From assembly GCF_030272615.1 (NCBI RefSeq), contig NC_081406.1, positions 482,391,900 through 482,455,899 of the forward strand: 64,000 nt of DNA. Reading direction: 5' to 3'. Position numbers and translations under genes: made by a program. Numbering within the stretch: position 1 is the first letter of the stretch; each line of letters starts with the position of its first letter. The DNA is from Cryptomeria japonica (Eukaryota; Streptophyta; Pinopsida; Cupressales; Cupressaceae). Positions 11,611 through 25,100 of the stretch are shown one piece after another. The notes under the pieces were generated by a model. That model was not told where the DNA came from, ran no database searches, and saw nothing but the letters and a program-made list of their open reading frames with translations.

Positions 11611-12992
11611 AAAATGTCCTATGCATAATGAAAGAATCAATGGCTTCATCCCTCACCATAATGTTGTGGGAGCATTATTAGGAACTCTTATTCTTTCATC
11701 ACTCTAGTTGTTAGAGTATAATGACACCCTTACAACTCTTTCCAATTCCACTCATTCTAAATAGGACATCAGGATAGATCTAGCTAGATAATACATTGGC
11801 ATCAACCTTATTAACCTAAGACCATTTATGATGTACTTAGGAATTTTTATATCTCCTACAAAAAGCCCTTCTGCAACTGCAATCTTTCGCATCCAAACAT
11901 CTTCACATTACTAGAACAATCACACACTTATCTAAGAGAAAAATTTCTTGAATGCAAATGCATAGCCCCCTGGATGTAATTATCCTTTCTTCCCATGTCC
12001 CTAAGGAAATGATTCTCAAATTCCAAGTTGCAAACAATGGCAACAACATGTCATTTAATTCTGGCAATCTTGCACCAAGCATACCTTGCAAAATGCTCTT
12101 GAACTTGGTGAATCTTGGTTGTAGCAAACCCAGTTGGATTCTTGAAAGAATTCAACAACAGGCTGCATCACTCCATGAGCTGTACTGATAAGATATCCTA
12201 TGGCACTCTACAAAATTAACATTAGCTGAACATCAGGTGTCACTTCTTTCTTGGATTCCTCAAACTTCATTTCAGTATTCAAATACACCATCAAATGGTC
12301 TTCACCAAGACTAATTTGTACATTTTTGCTTACGTGGTGCTACATAGCGACATACAAATGGTTTGGTCAACTTAGCAAGAGGCTGGCCACTCGCTTGGGT
12401 GTTGGAAGATTTATTTACCTTTACAAAAGATGAAATTTTTTACGAATTGTCTGGGCCTTTATTTGTATACTTAAATTTTTATTATATAGTTAAAATTAAT
12501 TAAGTATAATCAATGAATAGTATGTAGTAAATTCATTCATGAATGGCTGTTGGATGTAAGAAGATCAACGACAAAACCTCTATTTTGGATTGAGGTTGTG
12601 AAGCATAAATAATGTTCAGAATGTTTCCAGAAATCCACAACACATGTTGGTGTGACCAATAGTGCTTGTTCAAACTAATAAAACTTTGAGACTATGTTGA
12701 GTATTGTACCCATTGTACCATTTTTTCTTTGAGGGTTTTGATTAAGTGAAGTTTTCTCTGGAATAACTAGCTAGTAGCTAACTAGGGAGATTTCAGATTT
12801 AGAAACAAGATTGAGGGACACAATAGAGTCTGCTAGCGCCAGTCTATGACCTGTGTATTCGCCAATACAAATTCTAGATTCAAATTCCAGGTAAAATACC
12901 GAACACATATACTTTCATTGTAAAACCTAGGGTTTATGATTTACATTTTTGAGCTTGTGTAGCTGTAGCACCATCTTTTAACCATTACGTGA
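11611..12992. other. Flanking DNA without a recognisable gene
   Basis: The first part (11611-12440) is the continuation of the site into which the LINE inserted. Short open stretches exist on both strands (for example 11952-12188 plus) but show no motif and no consistent frame. 12440-12992 is AT-rich with no repeats or ORF visible. It could be old, heavily decayed transposon sequence. Confidence 0.4.
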
Positions 12993-14886
12993 TGGGCAAA
13001 ATGAAAAGTACAACAACAGGAAATATAGATTATACCAAAGTAACTGAACTGGTTAAAACCTCAGGTTTTATTGATGAATACCATGATATTTTTGGTCTTG
13101 TGCTCCATGGTAAGAAGCACTAGAGGGTCAAATTGGAAAGTTTATAACCCTAAAATAGGAGTGAAAACAAATAAAATTGCATCGTGAGATGTTGGATTGG
13201 GACACATGATGTTACCTCAAGTTTTCCCTTGCCCCAAAATTGTCATGTTGTGCATCGAAAATTATGATGAAAGTAGAAGAGAAATTGTTAATAATAACAC
13301 CCCAAAGGAAATTTTATCCATCACCAAGAAAGAATTTAAGAGTTTGTTGGACATAGGGTTTGGAGAAGAAAAACCAAACATCCACATTGACCTAGAAAAT
13401 CTTGCAGAGGAATATGAAGTTGTCCGTGAAGATGAGAAAGATAGATTTGCCAGAGGTATAACATTTGATGGTGTCAAATTGGATCACAACCATAATACTC
13501 CTTATAATGTTGATACTTTTTTGCCATGGGTTAAGGATACTATTTCCCTACTAATATTTTGTCTCGGATTGGAAAGTGATAGGACAGTGGGTGCAAGCCT
13601 TCTTCAAATGATATTTATTATCCATTGTATTCCTCAACTAGTCAGATATAATTTTTTTGAACACGTTGTTCAATCCATGCAAAATCAATTTTTAATGATT
13701 AAAGGAGGTAGCTATAAGACATTTAGGTTCACAACGTACTCATGTCATCTTCTTCTAGCAAAATTTTGTGGAATGTTCGAGGCCAACAAGCATGAGATTT
13801 AGGTGTACAAGAAAGACAAGGATAGAATGGTGGCTCCAATATATGAATATGCACCTAAGATAAGGATGCATGATAAAAGAGGGAACTACACCCATTTTGT
13901 AGACTTCTTTTTGGCACCAATGTATCATGAAATTATAGACACTCTAATGCCTAGATTGCATGTGTCTTGTAGAGACCACATTCAACTTGGATTTGAAATA
14001 CAATTGGCAAACTGGTTCCTCATGGAAGAATATACAGTGTTAAGGTTTTATGGAGCATGAGTACAACCCCACAAACTTCCAATACATGTGACAAAGAGGG
14101 TTTTTGCATTGGAATGTTTATGGAAGATGGAGACTACAGATGAACTCTTGTATGACCAACAAAAGAAGACCATATTCCTTCGTTACCTTTCTCATGTGGA
14201 GGGTTCACATTTGAGAGAAAAACATTTAATGTGGCACACAATTTTTTGGAGATTTTTAATTTTGATGTTGATAGTTACTGGCAGTATGACCCATGCAGGG
14301 TCATTCTGAAAACACTTCAGAAGAATTTGAACTCTGCAAGCAAATTTTGACATGAAAGTAAACCTTTGCTAGAATTGTTGAAAAATAGGGACTCCCGGGA
14401 TGAGGTCAAAAAAGTGATGGAGGAAGCTGCCACTGACAAAAATATTCCAATAGAAGAATTGTGATCACAAATTATGGCACAGGGAACAACAGAGTAGGGC
14501 AAACAAAATCAAAATGAAAAAATGAAGTCTGATAATATCTACCAAAAATTTGCTCATCCATCTACAAAAGCTATCCCACAAAACATAAAGACAAATTGTG
14601 AGGACAAAAGGTGGAATAGAACCAAAAATACTGATTTTTGGATTATGAGGAAGAATCTTGGTGAACCAAAAACCAGTGTAGCTCTTGATGAAGTCCCAAA
14701 GGATTTTCAATTTAGCCAATTGTGGAATAATGATCATCCTAATGAAGCATATAACAAAAGTGATAAGGATGAGGATGAGGATGAGGCTAATGAGAATACC
14801 AATAACATAGCAACTCAAATAGCTGATGCATACTCTGAGTCTGCAAAATTGAGTGTTTCCATGAAAGAAAAATATACCAAAGGGGC
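12993..14886 (+). pseudogene. Unknown retroelement-associated protein, 5' part (plus-strand copy)
   Basis: Remnant of a long ORF that starts near ATG 12993 (MGKMKSTTTGN). The main frame runs 13197-14309 with stops at 13800-13802 and 14058-14060; a frameshift near 14250 moves it to the frame that continues to 14886. The N-terminal 350 residues look globular (SLLQMIFIIHC, YNFFEHVV, KTFRFTTYSCHLLL); an acidic DEDEDE stretch follows near 14770. The frame continues exactly across the Copia insertion: GG-GC at 14886 joins on at 25356 once the insertion and one TSD are removed. The second remnant at 38616-40156 (minus) has the same order of motifs. I cannot name the family; Gag-like or accessory function is only a guess. 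Confidence 0.55.
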
Positions 14887-16559
14887 TATTGAACACAATG
14901 TACCACTGAGAGGGGGGTGAATCGGTGGTTCCTAAATTCTTTTCCTTTTAAACAACCTTGGAATACCGATTATTACCCTAAGCACTAAACAATCAAACTG
15001 GTAAGACACATGTAGATATCAAAAGAGTAAAACACACAAATACAACCCATAACACCAGATGTATGAGGAAAACCCAATATGGGAAAAACCTCGGTGAGAA
15101 ATGTTGCTAGAGTCTACTACTCCAATCCAGCCTGACAAGTGAAATAATGGATTAAAATGATTTAGGGCACCAACCCAAGGAGCACCAACCCTTGCACAAA
15201 GCTCCAAATCGGTGTTGTATAATGAAATATAATTTAGATACAGTTATATCACCTAGTTGTAAATGAGTTCTGCAACACTTGAACAATGGATTTCTACCAG
15301 TTAACAACCTCCTCTTCTTCACTAGTTCTCACACTGCCAGTTCTTAGATTACTCTCTCTGATCACTCACCGATTACTCTTAGCCTCTCTTCTTTCTCCCT
15401 CAGCTTCTTACCACACTATGTCACTCTCAGATGCCTTCTTGATCAATCACACCTCACCAGGTAGCTTAACTGTTAGACTTGCAACAATTTACTAGTTACT
15501 TTATCTCTACCAGTTAGACCCTCTCATCGGTTCGCCTGCTAACTCACTCTGAAACTTTCTTAGAATAAAATCTAAGGAAGATGATCTTTCGCCTTGCTAA
15601 ATCTCTCTTCTCTCTCACTCTTTGCATCAAACATGAATTGATTTCTATCTTGAGCTCACATATGTATCATCTAGGGTTCCCACCAAAACAACATTCAAAT
15701 AGTGTCATGTTACGTTTTACTTTTGCCAGCTCGATCCATATTAGATTTGATTCGATCTTCTTTTCTAGAGAGATGATCTTCATATCATCGATCAAAACCA
15801 CCAATTCCTTGTATTCCAATGTGCATTTTCTATATTTTGAGGTTTGCACCATGCTTTTCTATGTTTCTCTATCACATGCCATTAATGTCTTGGTTGTTTC
15901 CTTCAGCAAACGGGTACAAAGATAAGATCTTCTTGCACGATTGGTTCAATTGCTTTCCAGCTTGTCTTCCTCGAGCTACAATCTTCTGGCATCCTCCCAT
16001 GACTTGCGGGTTCTTCATAAAAGCTGACCTGCTTGCTGACTGTTACATCGATGCACACTTCACCGACCTATGCATTATCACCACCTGGCTTCCAGTTGTC
16101 ATCTTTGTCAACATCCACCTTTGCTTGGTTTTCTATGTCGGTTTGACATTATTCATTGACCAAGATTGACTACAGGTTCAAATCACCTTATCATTATAAC
16201 CTAACTCCATTGGTGGGCCTTCATACCTACAAACCTCTTCTCTATTGGTGGTTCAACTTTACCTTCCATCAAACATGTTGGTCCTACTACTCAATACATT
16301 TACCAGCAACATTAATCTTCTCTGAGTATACCAGTTTACATCCTTCACTTCTTCTCTTGCTTGTTTGCTTTGTCTTGCCGGTGGTCATTCTTTACCAGTA
16401 GATGATGCATTTCATGTGTACCGATAACTTACCTTCAATCTAGTTACATACATATGGATTGGCATCATCATGCCTTGTTTCTCCTATATCGGTCACCACT
16501 TCTTACTCACCGGTGAACATGCCAGACCAGTTGACATCAATGACAACTTAATTCCAACA
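14887..16559 (-). repeat. 3' LTR of the Copia element
   Basis: 1,673 bp, ending ..AATTCCAACA at 16559 next to a pyrimidine-rich run (polypurine tract on the minus strand). It carries the GAGAGGGGGGTGAAT tract (the reverse of the shared LTR signature) at 14908-14922. Open frames inside it on the plus strand, such as 15581-15925, have no coding character. Confidence 0.85.
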
Positions 16560-16800
16560 ATCTACCCCTTTGGCATTGATGTCAACTTACTGCAAAAAAT
16601 TACACCGGTATATTTCTACCCCTTTGACATAATGACAAAGGGTCAGGGTAATTTATATTCCCCCTTTTATTCATACCTATCTCCCCCTTAGTCAAATCTT
16701 CTCTTAGGGTTGTATTGAGATATACAACCTTGAACTTTCCCTATGATTATCATGTGGTTCAAGAGTTATAGATGCTTCTATGAACTCCCCTTGAACCATA
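16560..16800 (-). other. Polypurine tracts and spacer before the 3' LTR
   Basis: On the minus strand this stretch holds several runs of the type AAGGGGGAGAT and AAAGGGGTAGA (for example 16565-16572, 16617-16624, 16678-16690). The one adjacent to the LTR would prime plus-strand synthesis; the others may be accessory tracts. Confidence 0.5.
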
Positions 16801-19800
16801 TAACTCCTTACTAACCTAAGTGCATAAGGCAGGTGACACAACTCCCAACTTGTGTCTTAAATACTCAAAAGTGCTTACTGGCAATGGTCTGGTGAAAATT
16901 TCTGCCACTTTTTCTCCTATAGGGACTTAGTCGATCTTTACTTCCTATCCTTCACCCTTCTCTTTGAGAAAATGACACTTGATGGCTATATTCTTTGTCC
17001 TAGAATGCATTACTAGATTCTTTGATATGTTGATGGCACTTGAATTATCACACCGAATGGAAATAGGATTAGAGATTTCCACCTGTATGTCCTTGAGGGT
17101 TTGTTTCATCCAAAGCACTTGAGAGCAACATGTAGCAACAATAATGTAATCTTCTTTGACAGTTGATATGGAGATTGAATCCTACTTCTTGCTATGTCAT
17201 GAGACCAACTGGTCACCTAGAAAGAATGCACCACCACTTATGCTCTTCCGGTCATCAATGCAACCTACCCAATCAACATTAGTATATGCTTCCAAGAGGA
17301 ATTCCCCTTGTTTAGGGTACCACAATTTGTAACCGAGTGTTCCTTGTAAGTACCTGAAAATTTTGCTTACGACATTCATATGTGACTGCTTAGGTGCAAC
17401 TTTAAATCTAGCCACCATGCACACTACCTGCACTATGTCTAGTCTAGAAGTAGTAAGATACAATAAGCTTCCTATCATGGATCTATACAATGTCTGATCC
17501 ACCACCAGTGATTCATCATTCTTGCTTATTTTTCTTCCGATCACCATGTGAGTACTTACTGGTTTGCAGTCCTCCATTTGAAATTTCTTCAACATATCCT
17601 TTGAATACTTGGTTTGTGAGATAAAGATTCCCTTATCTTGCTGTGATATCTACAAACCAAGGAAGTATGTCAATTCTCCAAGCATTGACATCTCAAATTC
17701 TGACTGCATCTAATCAACAAATTCTTTGCAAAGGGTGTCCTTGTTGCCTCAAAAAATAATGTCATCTACATACACAACCACAATGATCATATGGTTTCCA
17801 TATTTCTTGATGTATAAATTATTGTCAACACTCCCCTTTTTGAATCCTTAATCCTTCAGGTACTGATTTAGCCTTGAATACCATGCTTTAGGAGCTTTCT
17901 TTAAACTATACAGGGATTTCTTCAACTGACACACAAAGGTTTCATCATCATGTAACAAAAACCCTTCTGGTTGCTCCATGTACACTTCTTCTTTCAAATT
18001 TCCATTGAGGAAGGAAAATTTTACATCCATTTGATATACTTTATAACCCTTGTAGGTAGAAAAGGCTAGAAACATTCTAATTGCTTCTAATCTAGCTACC
18101 GGTGCAAATGTTTCTTCAAAATCAATGCCCTCTACTTGAGAGTAACCCTTGCACACAAGTCTAGCTTTATGCCTAACAATTTTATCTTCTTCATTCACCT
18201 TATTCCAATAGACCCATTTGGTGCCAATGATGTTCTTATCTTCTTGTCTAGGGACTAATTCCCAAGTCTTGTTCTTATCAATCTACTACAACTCTTCTTC
18301 CATGGCATCCATCCATTTTTGACTTTTGTTGGCCTCATTGAATGTTTTAGGTTCTACTTTAGTCATGAGGCAAAAGTTGACTTGTTCATCATTTCGGGCA
18401 ATTCTTCTCCTAGCCTACACACCATCGCTCTTATTACCTAAAATTTTCTCCTCCAAGTGGTTCATCTACACATACCAGTTAGGAGCCTTTTTGGATGCTT
18501 CTTCTGGTTCATTGTCTGACCGAGCTTCCTCACCTTCATCACCAGAATCATCATACCGGTTTACCTGTGATTGTCTTCCTTTGTGAATATCCTCACCAAC
18601 TCTTACATGCACACTCTCAATAACTCTTCTTATTCTTTTGTTGTATCATTTATAGGCCTTGTTGTTAGATGAGTAACCAAGGAAGATTCCTTCATCACTC
18701 CTTGAATCAAAACTACCTAGACCATCCATATCTCTCTTGATAAAACACTTTCTTCCAAATACCTTGAAGTATTTAACTGATGGTTTCCGGTCATACCACA
18801 ACTCATATGGTGTCATTTTGTTGTTTGTTCTTAGTTGAGCCCAATTCAAGGTATAAGCAATAGTATGAACCACTTCCTTCTAATACATGTCTAGCAAATT
18901 GGCCTCATTTAACATGGTTCTGGCCATCTCCTTGTCTGTCACGTTCTTCCTTTCTACCAAACCATTTTTTTGTGGTGTCCTAGGGGCTGAGTATTGCCTT
19001 CTAATTCCATGTCTTTCATAGTAATATTCAAACTCATTTGATGTGAACTCTCCACCTCGGTCTGATCTTAGACATTTTAGCTTGCACCCACTTTCCTTCT
19101 CCACCATCTTCCTAAAGATCTTGATTCTGTCAAATGTTTGTGATTTATCTTGTAGGAAACTGACCCATGTCATTCTTTAATAGTCATCAATGAAGAGCAT
19201 AAAATATCTTTCACCAGTAAGAGCTCTTGTCCTAGTTGGACCACATAGATCTGTATGTACAATTTCAAGTGGTCTTGAGGTGTTGTGTTCTTTTGTTTTG
19301 AAGCTCACCTTAGTTTGCTTCCCTATCACACATTCATCACAAAATGTGCTTACTAGTTTGATGATGGGTGGAATATTTCTTACACACTCCTTTTTGCTTA
19401 TTGCAACTAAGTTATCAAAATTTATGTGGCCTAATCTTCTTTGCCACAACCAACTTTCATCCACTTGTCCCAACATACATTGGGATTCAAAAAATTCTTT
19501 CAGATTATATACATTACCATCTATCCTCTTTCCTTCGACTACAATGAAACCGGTACTCTCTTTCTTTATTTGGCAACCAGTAGAATCAAAGGTGAATTTA
19601 TAACCTTTGTCACACATCTAACTCACACTCAGCAAGTTGTGCTTTAGGCCTTCCACATAATACACATCATGTGCTTTCAGTTTTCCATCAATGTTAAGAG
19701 TACCTTTTCCCTTTATTTTGATGGATGAGTTGTCTCTGAATCTCATTGAACCACCATTCCAATCTTCAAGGTTTATAAATTTATTTTTATCACCGATCAT

Positions 19801-20055
19801 TTGGCTGGAACAACCACTGTCTATAATCCTTAGATTTTTTCTTTCAGCATGTAAGGCAGTCTGCACTATCAGACTTGATTCTACCTTGTCCTTTTCTTTC
19901 TCAACCCATACCGGTTTCATTTCCTTCTTCTTGTCAGCTGCAATTTTGTGCTTCTGTTTAACTACCGGTTCTTGATTAGGGTCTGTCCTCTTCTGCTTGA
20001 TTTTCCTATTTTTACAAAACTTTTCTATATGTCCGAACTCTTGATAGTATAGCAT
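16800..20055 (-). pseudogene. Copia pol: protease, integrase, RT, RNase H
   Basis: Reading along the minus strand: protease motif DSGCSSQMIGD near 19810; an HHCC-like integrase N-terminus in which WLWQRRLGH has Q for the usual first His, with CDECVIGK; the integrase core with HTDLCGP (19235), SDRGGEF (19060) and PRTPQKNGLVERKN (18950), so D, D and E are all present; LGYSSNNKAYK; RT blocks [21 protein letters not shown] and VYVDD (17765); and RNase H (YTNVDWVG, DDRKS) from 17330 down to about 16850. Stops occur near 19617, 19176, 18880, 18646, 17848 and 17197. It would make and integrate the cDNA of this element. Confidence 0.88.
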
Positions 20056-22058
20056 TTCACATTTTCATTTAAGGATGAATCTTTGAAACTATTATAGGAC
20101 ACCATTTTACTCTTCCTACATTCAAATATCTTATGACCAAACCCATTGCACTGATAATAGACAAATTTCATATCCCAAAGTGCATTAAATGAATTTCTAC
20201 TTTCATAACTCATAGAAGGCTCATTGGTTAATCTACAGTCATCTATCCTATGTCCAAATTTGTTACACCAGTAACAATGGCCATGAAAGTTTGGAACATA
20301 CCAGTTAGGTTTCCTTGGTCTTGCAAACGACTGCCTCACCGAGGGTCTTCCTTTCATGCTGCTAACTCTGGTGAATCCTTCATGATAAACTCTTGCATTT
20401 CTCCTTGGATCTGCATGTTGGTACATTGAGTGTGGCCTCTAGTTCATTGATTTTGTATACCGGTTTGTGTGGCGGTTTCTAACAACATATGTATATATCT
20501 TCTTACTGGTATCCTTGCTTACCATGAATGTCTTCTTCTCTTTACCTTCACTTGAAGAAGTGAACTGTATCTCCTTACTAGATGTGTCCTTGTTGTTTGA
20601 ACTTTGTCCTTCTTCAAATCCTAATCCACTGGTATGTTTAGATGGCTTCTGTTTGCTCAACATCTTGTCCAAGGCTTCGATGCTGCCTTCATATTTTCTT
20701 TTCACTTTCATTTCTTCCTTACTTTTCTCAAGCTCCTTTTTGAGCTTCACTATTTCTGCTTCCAGATCTTGATGTTCCTTTTCCTTCTTCACCAGATTAG
20801 AGGATGTAACTTCAAATATCCTCTTGGATTCTTCCAACTAGAGTTTCAAGTCAGATATAACATGATTGGACTCATCCAGGGATTGCTTTAAGGGACCTTG
20901 TTCTTCTACTGCAATAATCTTGAACTTCTTGAGTTCTCTTCTTGTTTTACTCAACTCCTCAAGAGCACTTATGATCTCACCTTCTAGATGCACTTTGGCC
21001 TTAATGTCTTCTTCTTCCTCATATTTACCAACCAGTTCATAAAGTGCCATAAAGAGATTAAATTCTCTTTCATTCTCATGGTAGTCATCTTCTGATGCAC
21101 TTTCTTCCTCTGTGGCATCATCCTTAATAGTATATAGGCTGTCCTGCTTCTGGTAGCTTCTTCTTCCTTGCTAGTAGACAATTCTTTCTTTGTCTTTATC
21201 AGTAGATCTACTAAAACTTTTTTGCTCATCTCCACCGGTTTCATTATAAGGACATTTTGCAGCAAAGTGTCCAACTTTACCATTGTTGAAACATTTGAGT
21301 GGTAACTTTCCTTTATAGTTGTCAAATCCTCTCTTGAGCTTTCTGACAAAGTTTTCTACCTCTGCATCTGAGTCTTCACTAGATCCTTTGTGAGCAACCT
21401 CTTCCTTGCTCTTTTTGGTGGAGTTGAATGCTGCCTCTTTCCTTGAGGATGCTTCACCGGTTGTTCTCATTTCATAGGCTGTTAGTGAGCCAAATAGCTC
21501 ATCCATTGTAAAAATCTTCAGATCCTTGGCTTCCTCTATGGCAAAAAACTTAGTATCATACTTAGATGTGAGAGATCTAAGTACCTTCTTGACTAGAATC
21601 TCATCTGCAATTTAATCTCCAAGTTCTCTGATGGTGTTCATAGTTTCATCTATTCTGTGAAGGTAGTCTGCAATCTTTTCTTCATCCTTCATCTTGATGC
21701 CTTCAAGTTGACCCCTTAGTTCTTGTAGCTTGGCCTCTTTGACTTTTGTATCTCCTTCAAATAACCTCTATATTTTATCCCAAGTCTCCTTGGTAGATTC
21801 ATAGTGCATGACCTTGACAAACTCATTATCAGACAACCCACTTAAGATAGTATGTTTAGCCTTTGCATTATTCTCCTACTCCTTCTTGGCATCTAGAACT
21901 ATGGGAGGAATACTAGGGACAGTATACCCATTCTTGATAGACATCCACACATCAAAACCAAGGGAGGAAATATAGGTATCCATTCTTCTACTCCAGAAGG
22001 CATAGTTAGATCCATCAAACATGGGGGCTTTTGAGGAGGTAGACTCATTTCTTGCCAT
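19990..22058 (-). pseudogene. Copia gag with several degenerate zinc knuckles
   Basis: The start is ATG 22058 with MARNESTSSKAPMFDGSNYAFWSRRMDTY in pieces; FDGSNYAFW and a following Leu-rich block are the usual plant Copia gag opening. A knuckle at 21270-21310 reads CFNNGKVGHFAAKC, lacking its second Cys. A long coiled-coil stretch covers 21050-20440 (ELEKSKEEMKVKRK). Two more knuckles lie near 20270 (CYWCNKFGHRIDDC, intact) and 20150 (YYQCNGFGHKIFEC, first Cys lost), and a fourth near 20030 (CYYQEFGHIEKFC, altered). Several stops and frameshifts are present. It would form the particle and bind RNA. Confidence 0.82.
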
Positions 22059-22108
22059 CGTGTTCTAAGACCAGAATTTACCCAAGATTTAATCAACTGA
22101 GAACCTAG

Positions 22109-22120
22109 GCTCTGATACCA
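22109..22120 (-). promoter_or_regulatory. Primer-binding site of the Copia element
   Basis: On the minus strand TGGTATCAGAGC, complementary to the 3' end of initiator methionine tRNA. It lies one base from the 5' LTR. Confidence 0.9.
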
Positions 22121-22121
22121 A

Positions 22122-25100
22122 TGGTTAAACACAATGTACCACTAAGAGGGGGTGAATTAGTGGTTCCTAAATTCTTTTCTTTTCAAACAACCTTGGAATA
22201 CCAGTTATTACTGTTGTCACTCAAATTGCACCCATAGTGCACAAGCTGAAAGCTCAAGCAACTTGGTGACACATGGGATAATTCTAAGGCTTGTGGGTTG
22301 CCTATAGTGAAAATTAACCTCTAGATGAAGGGTTGGTTTCCTATGAAAAATTATAAATCTTTACCGAGAAAACGGATAGGAAAACTTAAAATGAAACTAG
22401 AAAGAAATTGCAAATACTAAATGAAGGTGAAGCATCAATAAGATATCTCAAAATGATAGAGATACAATCCTAAAACCACCAATCTGCACAAATGGACTTC
22501 TGGTTCATAACACATAAATATTTCATGCAAAGGATTTAAACTTCAAGAAATTGAAAGGAAAAGAGAAACTTTCACAATCAACCAAATGAACCAATTTATC
22601 ACAATGCACAACCTGTGACTTACAAATGAGACAAAAAATTCAAAGGTTGTCTAGACAATAACACAATAAACTAACTCTCAATTAAGGATAACAAAATGAA
22701 TTGTAAAGACATAAGGCATAAGCTGGTAATTTTTATTCAGAATTTTGTCATAAAACTACATATGAGCTACAAGAATGTATTCTCTACTATATATTGGTGA
22801 GTTTAACCTGTAAACCCTACCTATTGTTTTTGATAAACCCTAACCGATTAAGTTTGGTGAATTGGTTATATTGGTTTATGATAATGAGTGGAAATAATTA
22901 TGACATGTATGACTATTGTATGAAGACAATTTCAAGTGATTTTGGCGAGTTATTGTAAGGGTTTTTGTTTAGGGAATGAGCAAGTATATTGCATACAATG
23001 CAAAGCATGTGATGAGTTACTAAGATCGATGAAGCGGTGATCAAGGAGCGATCAAGGTTTTCTTGATTGATGTGCAAAGATTTCTATGTAATCCAATGGT
23101 TATACTTGAACCGATTTGTTTGTAATCTCTATAAGGATTAAGTTTTTGTTGTGTTACCGACCTAATTGGTCTATTTATAAGGTTGATGAAGTTGTTTAGT
23201 TTTGGAGTTGGCAAAGATTAGTTGAGTGTGTGGTTGCTAAACTAGATGATGTATTTGCAATTTGAGTAAAGACAGATAGGAGCATGAAAAGGATATGATC
23301 AAGCAAGTGTAGTGCTATTCAGACATATCAACAAACTCTTGTTGTTTTCTAACAATTATAGCAGAATTGAAATCCCCTAATCGGGTAAGCTCTAATAGGC
23401 TTGGTGACTTTTCAAATCCTCTAACAAGGTGATCCATTAGCTTGGATTTTCAAATCCTCTACCGAGGTTACTCCTTATAGGGTATTTCTTCTAACAAGGA
23501 ATTATAGTCAATCCCTTAATTGGGTGGTTTCTCACAGGATCAGTTCTTAACAGGACTTTTGTAAAGCTTTAACAGGCTAGGCTCCTAACAGGGCAAACAT
23601 CAGAAGAGTTCAGATAGTTATCTTGTAAGTCTCATCTTACCGTGGTTTTTACCATTTGGGTTTCTACATCACAAATATTTGTGTCAAAAGGTGAATCTTT
23701 TTGTGGTTATGATCTTATGGTTGATTTGATTAACTACTTAACTACTTTGATAAATCATGATAACCGGAAGCATTGAGAAATGAAGTCTGTTGACATATGA
23801 TAAAGCATTTAGATGTTTATGAGTTTGAAGTTATTTATTGTTAAATTGTTGTAGTAGTCAACCGGTTTATCTTATGATTTTTTATCTTGACAATGTTATT
23901 TCATTGATAGTTCTAAGTTTACTTTCAGAGATTTATTTTTGAGATTGGTGAAGTTTGTATCAATTTTTCTATTTACTGATTCACCCCCCCTCTTAGTAAC
24001 CGACCAGATACTTATTCTTACATCATACCATCAAACACCTGGTTGCAAATGAAATTTGTAGCACTTGAACAATGGATTTTTGTCTGTTAACAACCTCCTC
24101 TTATTCACTGGTTCTCACACTGCCAGTTCTCAGATTACTCTCTCTGATCACTCAGCAGTTACTCTTAGCCTCTCTTCTTTCTCCCTCAGCCTCACACCAC
24201 ACTGTGTCACTCTTGGATGCCTTCTTGATCAATCACACCTCACCAGTTAGCTTAACTATTAGACCTGTAACAGTTTACTAGTTACTCTATCTCTACCAGT
24301 TAGACCCTCTCACCGGTTTGCCTGCTAACTCACTCTGCAACTTTCTTAGAATAAACTCTAAGGAAGATGATCTTTCTCCTTGCTCAAGTTCTCTTCTCAC
24401 TCCCTCTTCACATCAAACATCAACTTATTTCTGTCTCAAACTCACATATTTATCATCTAGGGTTCCTACCAGAGCTATATTCAAATAGTGTCATGTTAGG
24501 TTTTGCCTTCACCAACTCGATCCGTATTGGATTTGATTCGATCTGCTTTTCCAGAGGGAATATCTTCATATCATAGATCAACACCACTAATGCCTCATAT
24601 TCTAATGTGTGTTTTCTATATTTAGAGGTATGCACCATGCTTTTCTACATTTCTCTGTCACACACCATTAATGGTTCGACTATTTCCTTCAACAAATAAG
24701 ATCAAATCTTCTTGCAGGATTAGTTCAATCGCTTGATAGCTTGTCTTCCTCGAGCCGCAATCTTTTGTCATCCTCCCATGACTTGTTTGTTCTTCATAAA
24801 AGTTGAACTGCTTGCTGACTATTATATCGATGCACACTTCACCAAGTTGTGCATTATCACCAGCTGGCTTCTAATTGTCATCATTTTTTGATATCTACCT
24901 CTGCTTGGTTTTCTATGTTGGTTTGACATTCTTTATTGACTAAGATTGACTACTAGTTTTCAACTCACCTTACTGGTATAACCTAACTCCACCAGTGGGC
25001 CTTCATCCCCACAAACCTCTTCTCTGTTGATGGTTCAACTTGGCCTTACATAAAACATGTTGCTCCTACTACTCAATCCATTTACCGACAACATTAATCT

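Noticed and set aside
13197-14309. A genuine host gene in 12.9-14.3 kb
   Set aside because: Several in-frame stops, a frameshift and two retroelement insertions; no intact frame remains.
14465-14896. Hydrophobic minus-strand frame that looks like a membrane protein
   Set aside because: It is the complement of the acidic, Lys-rich coding strand of the unknown plus-strand gene; antisense of such sequence is hydrophobic by default.
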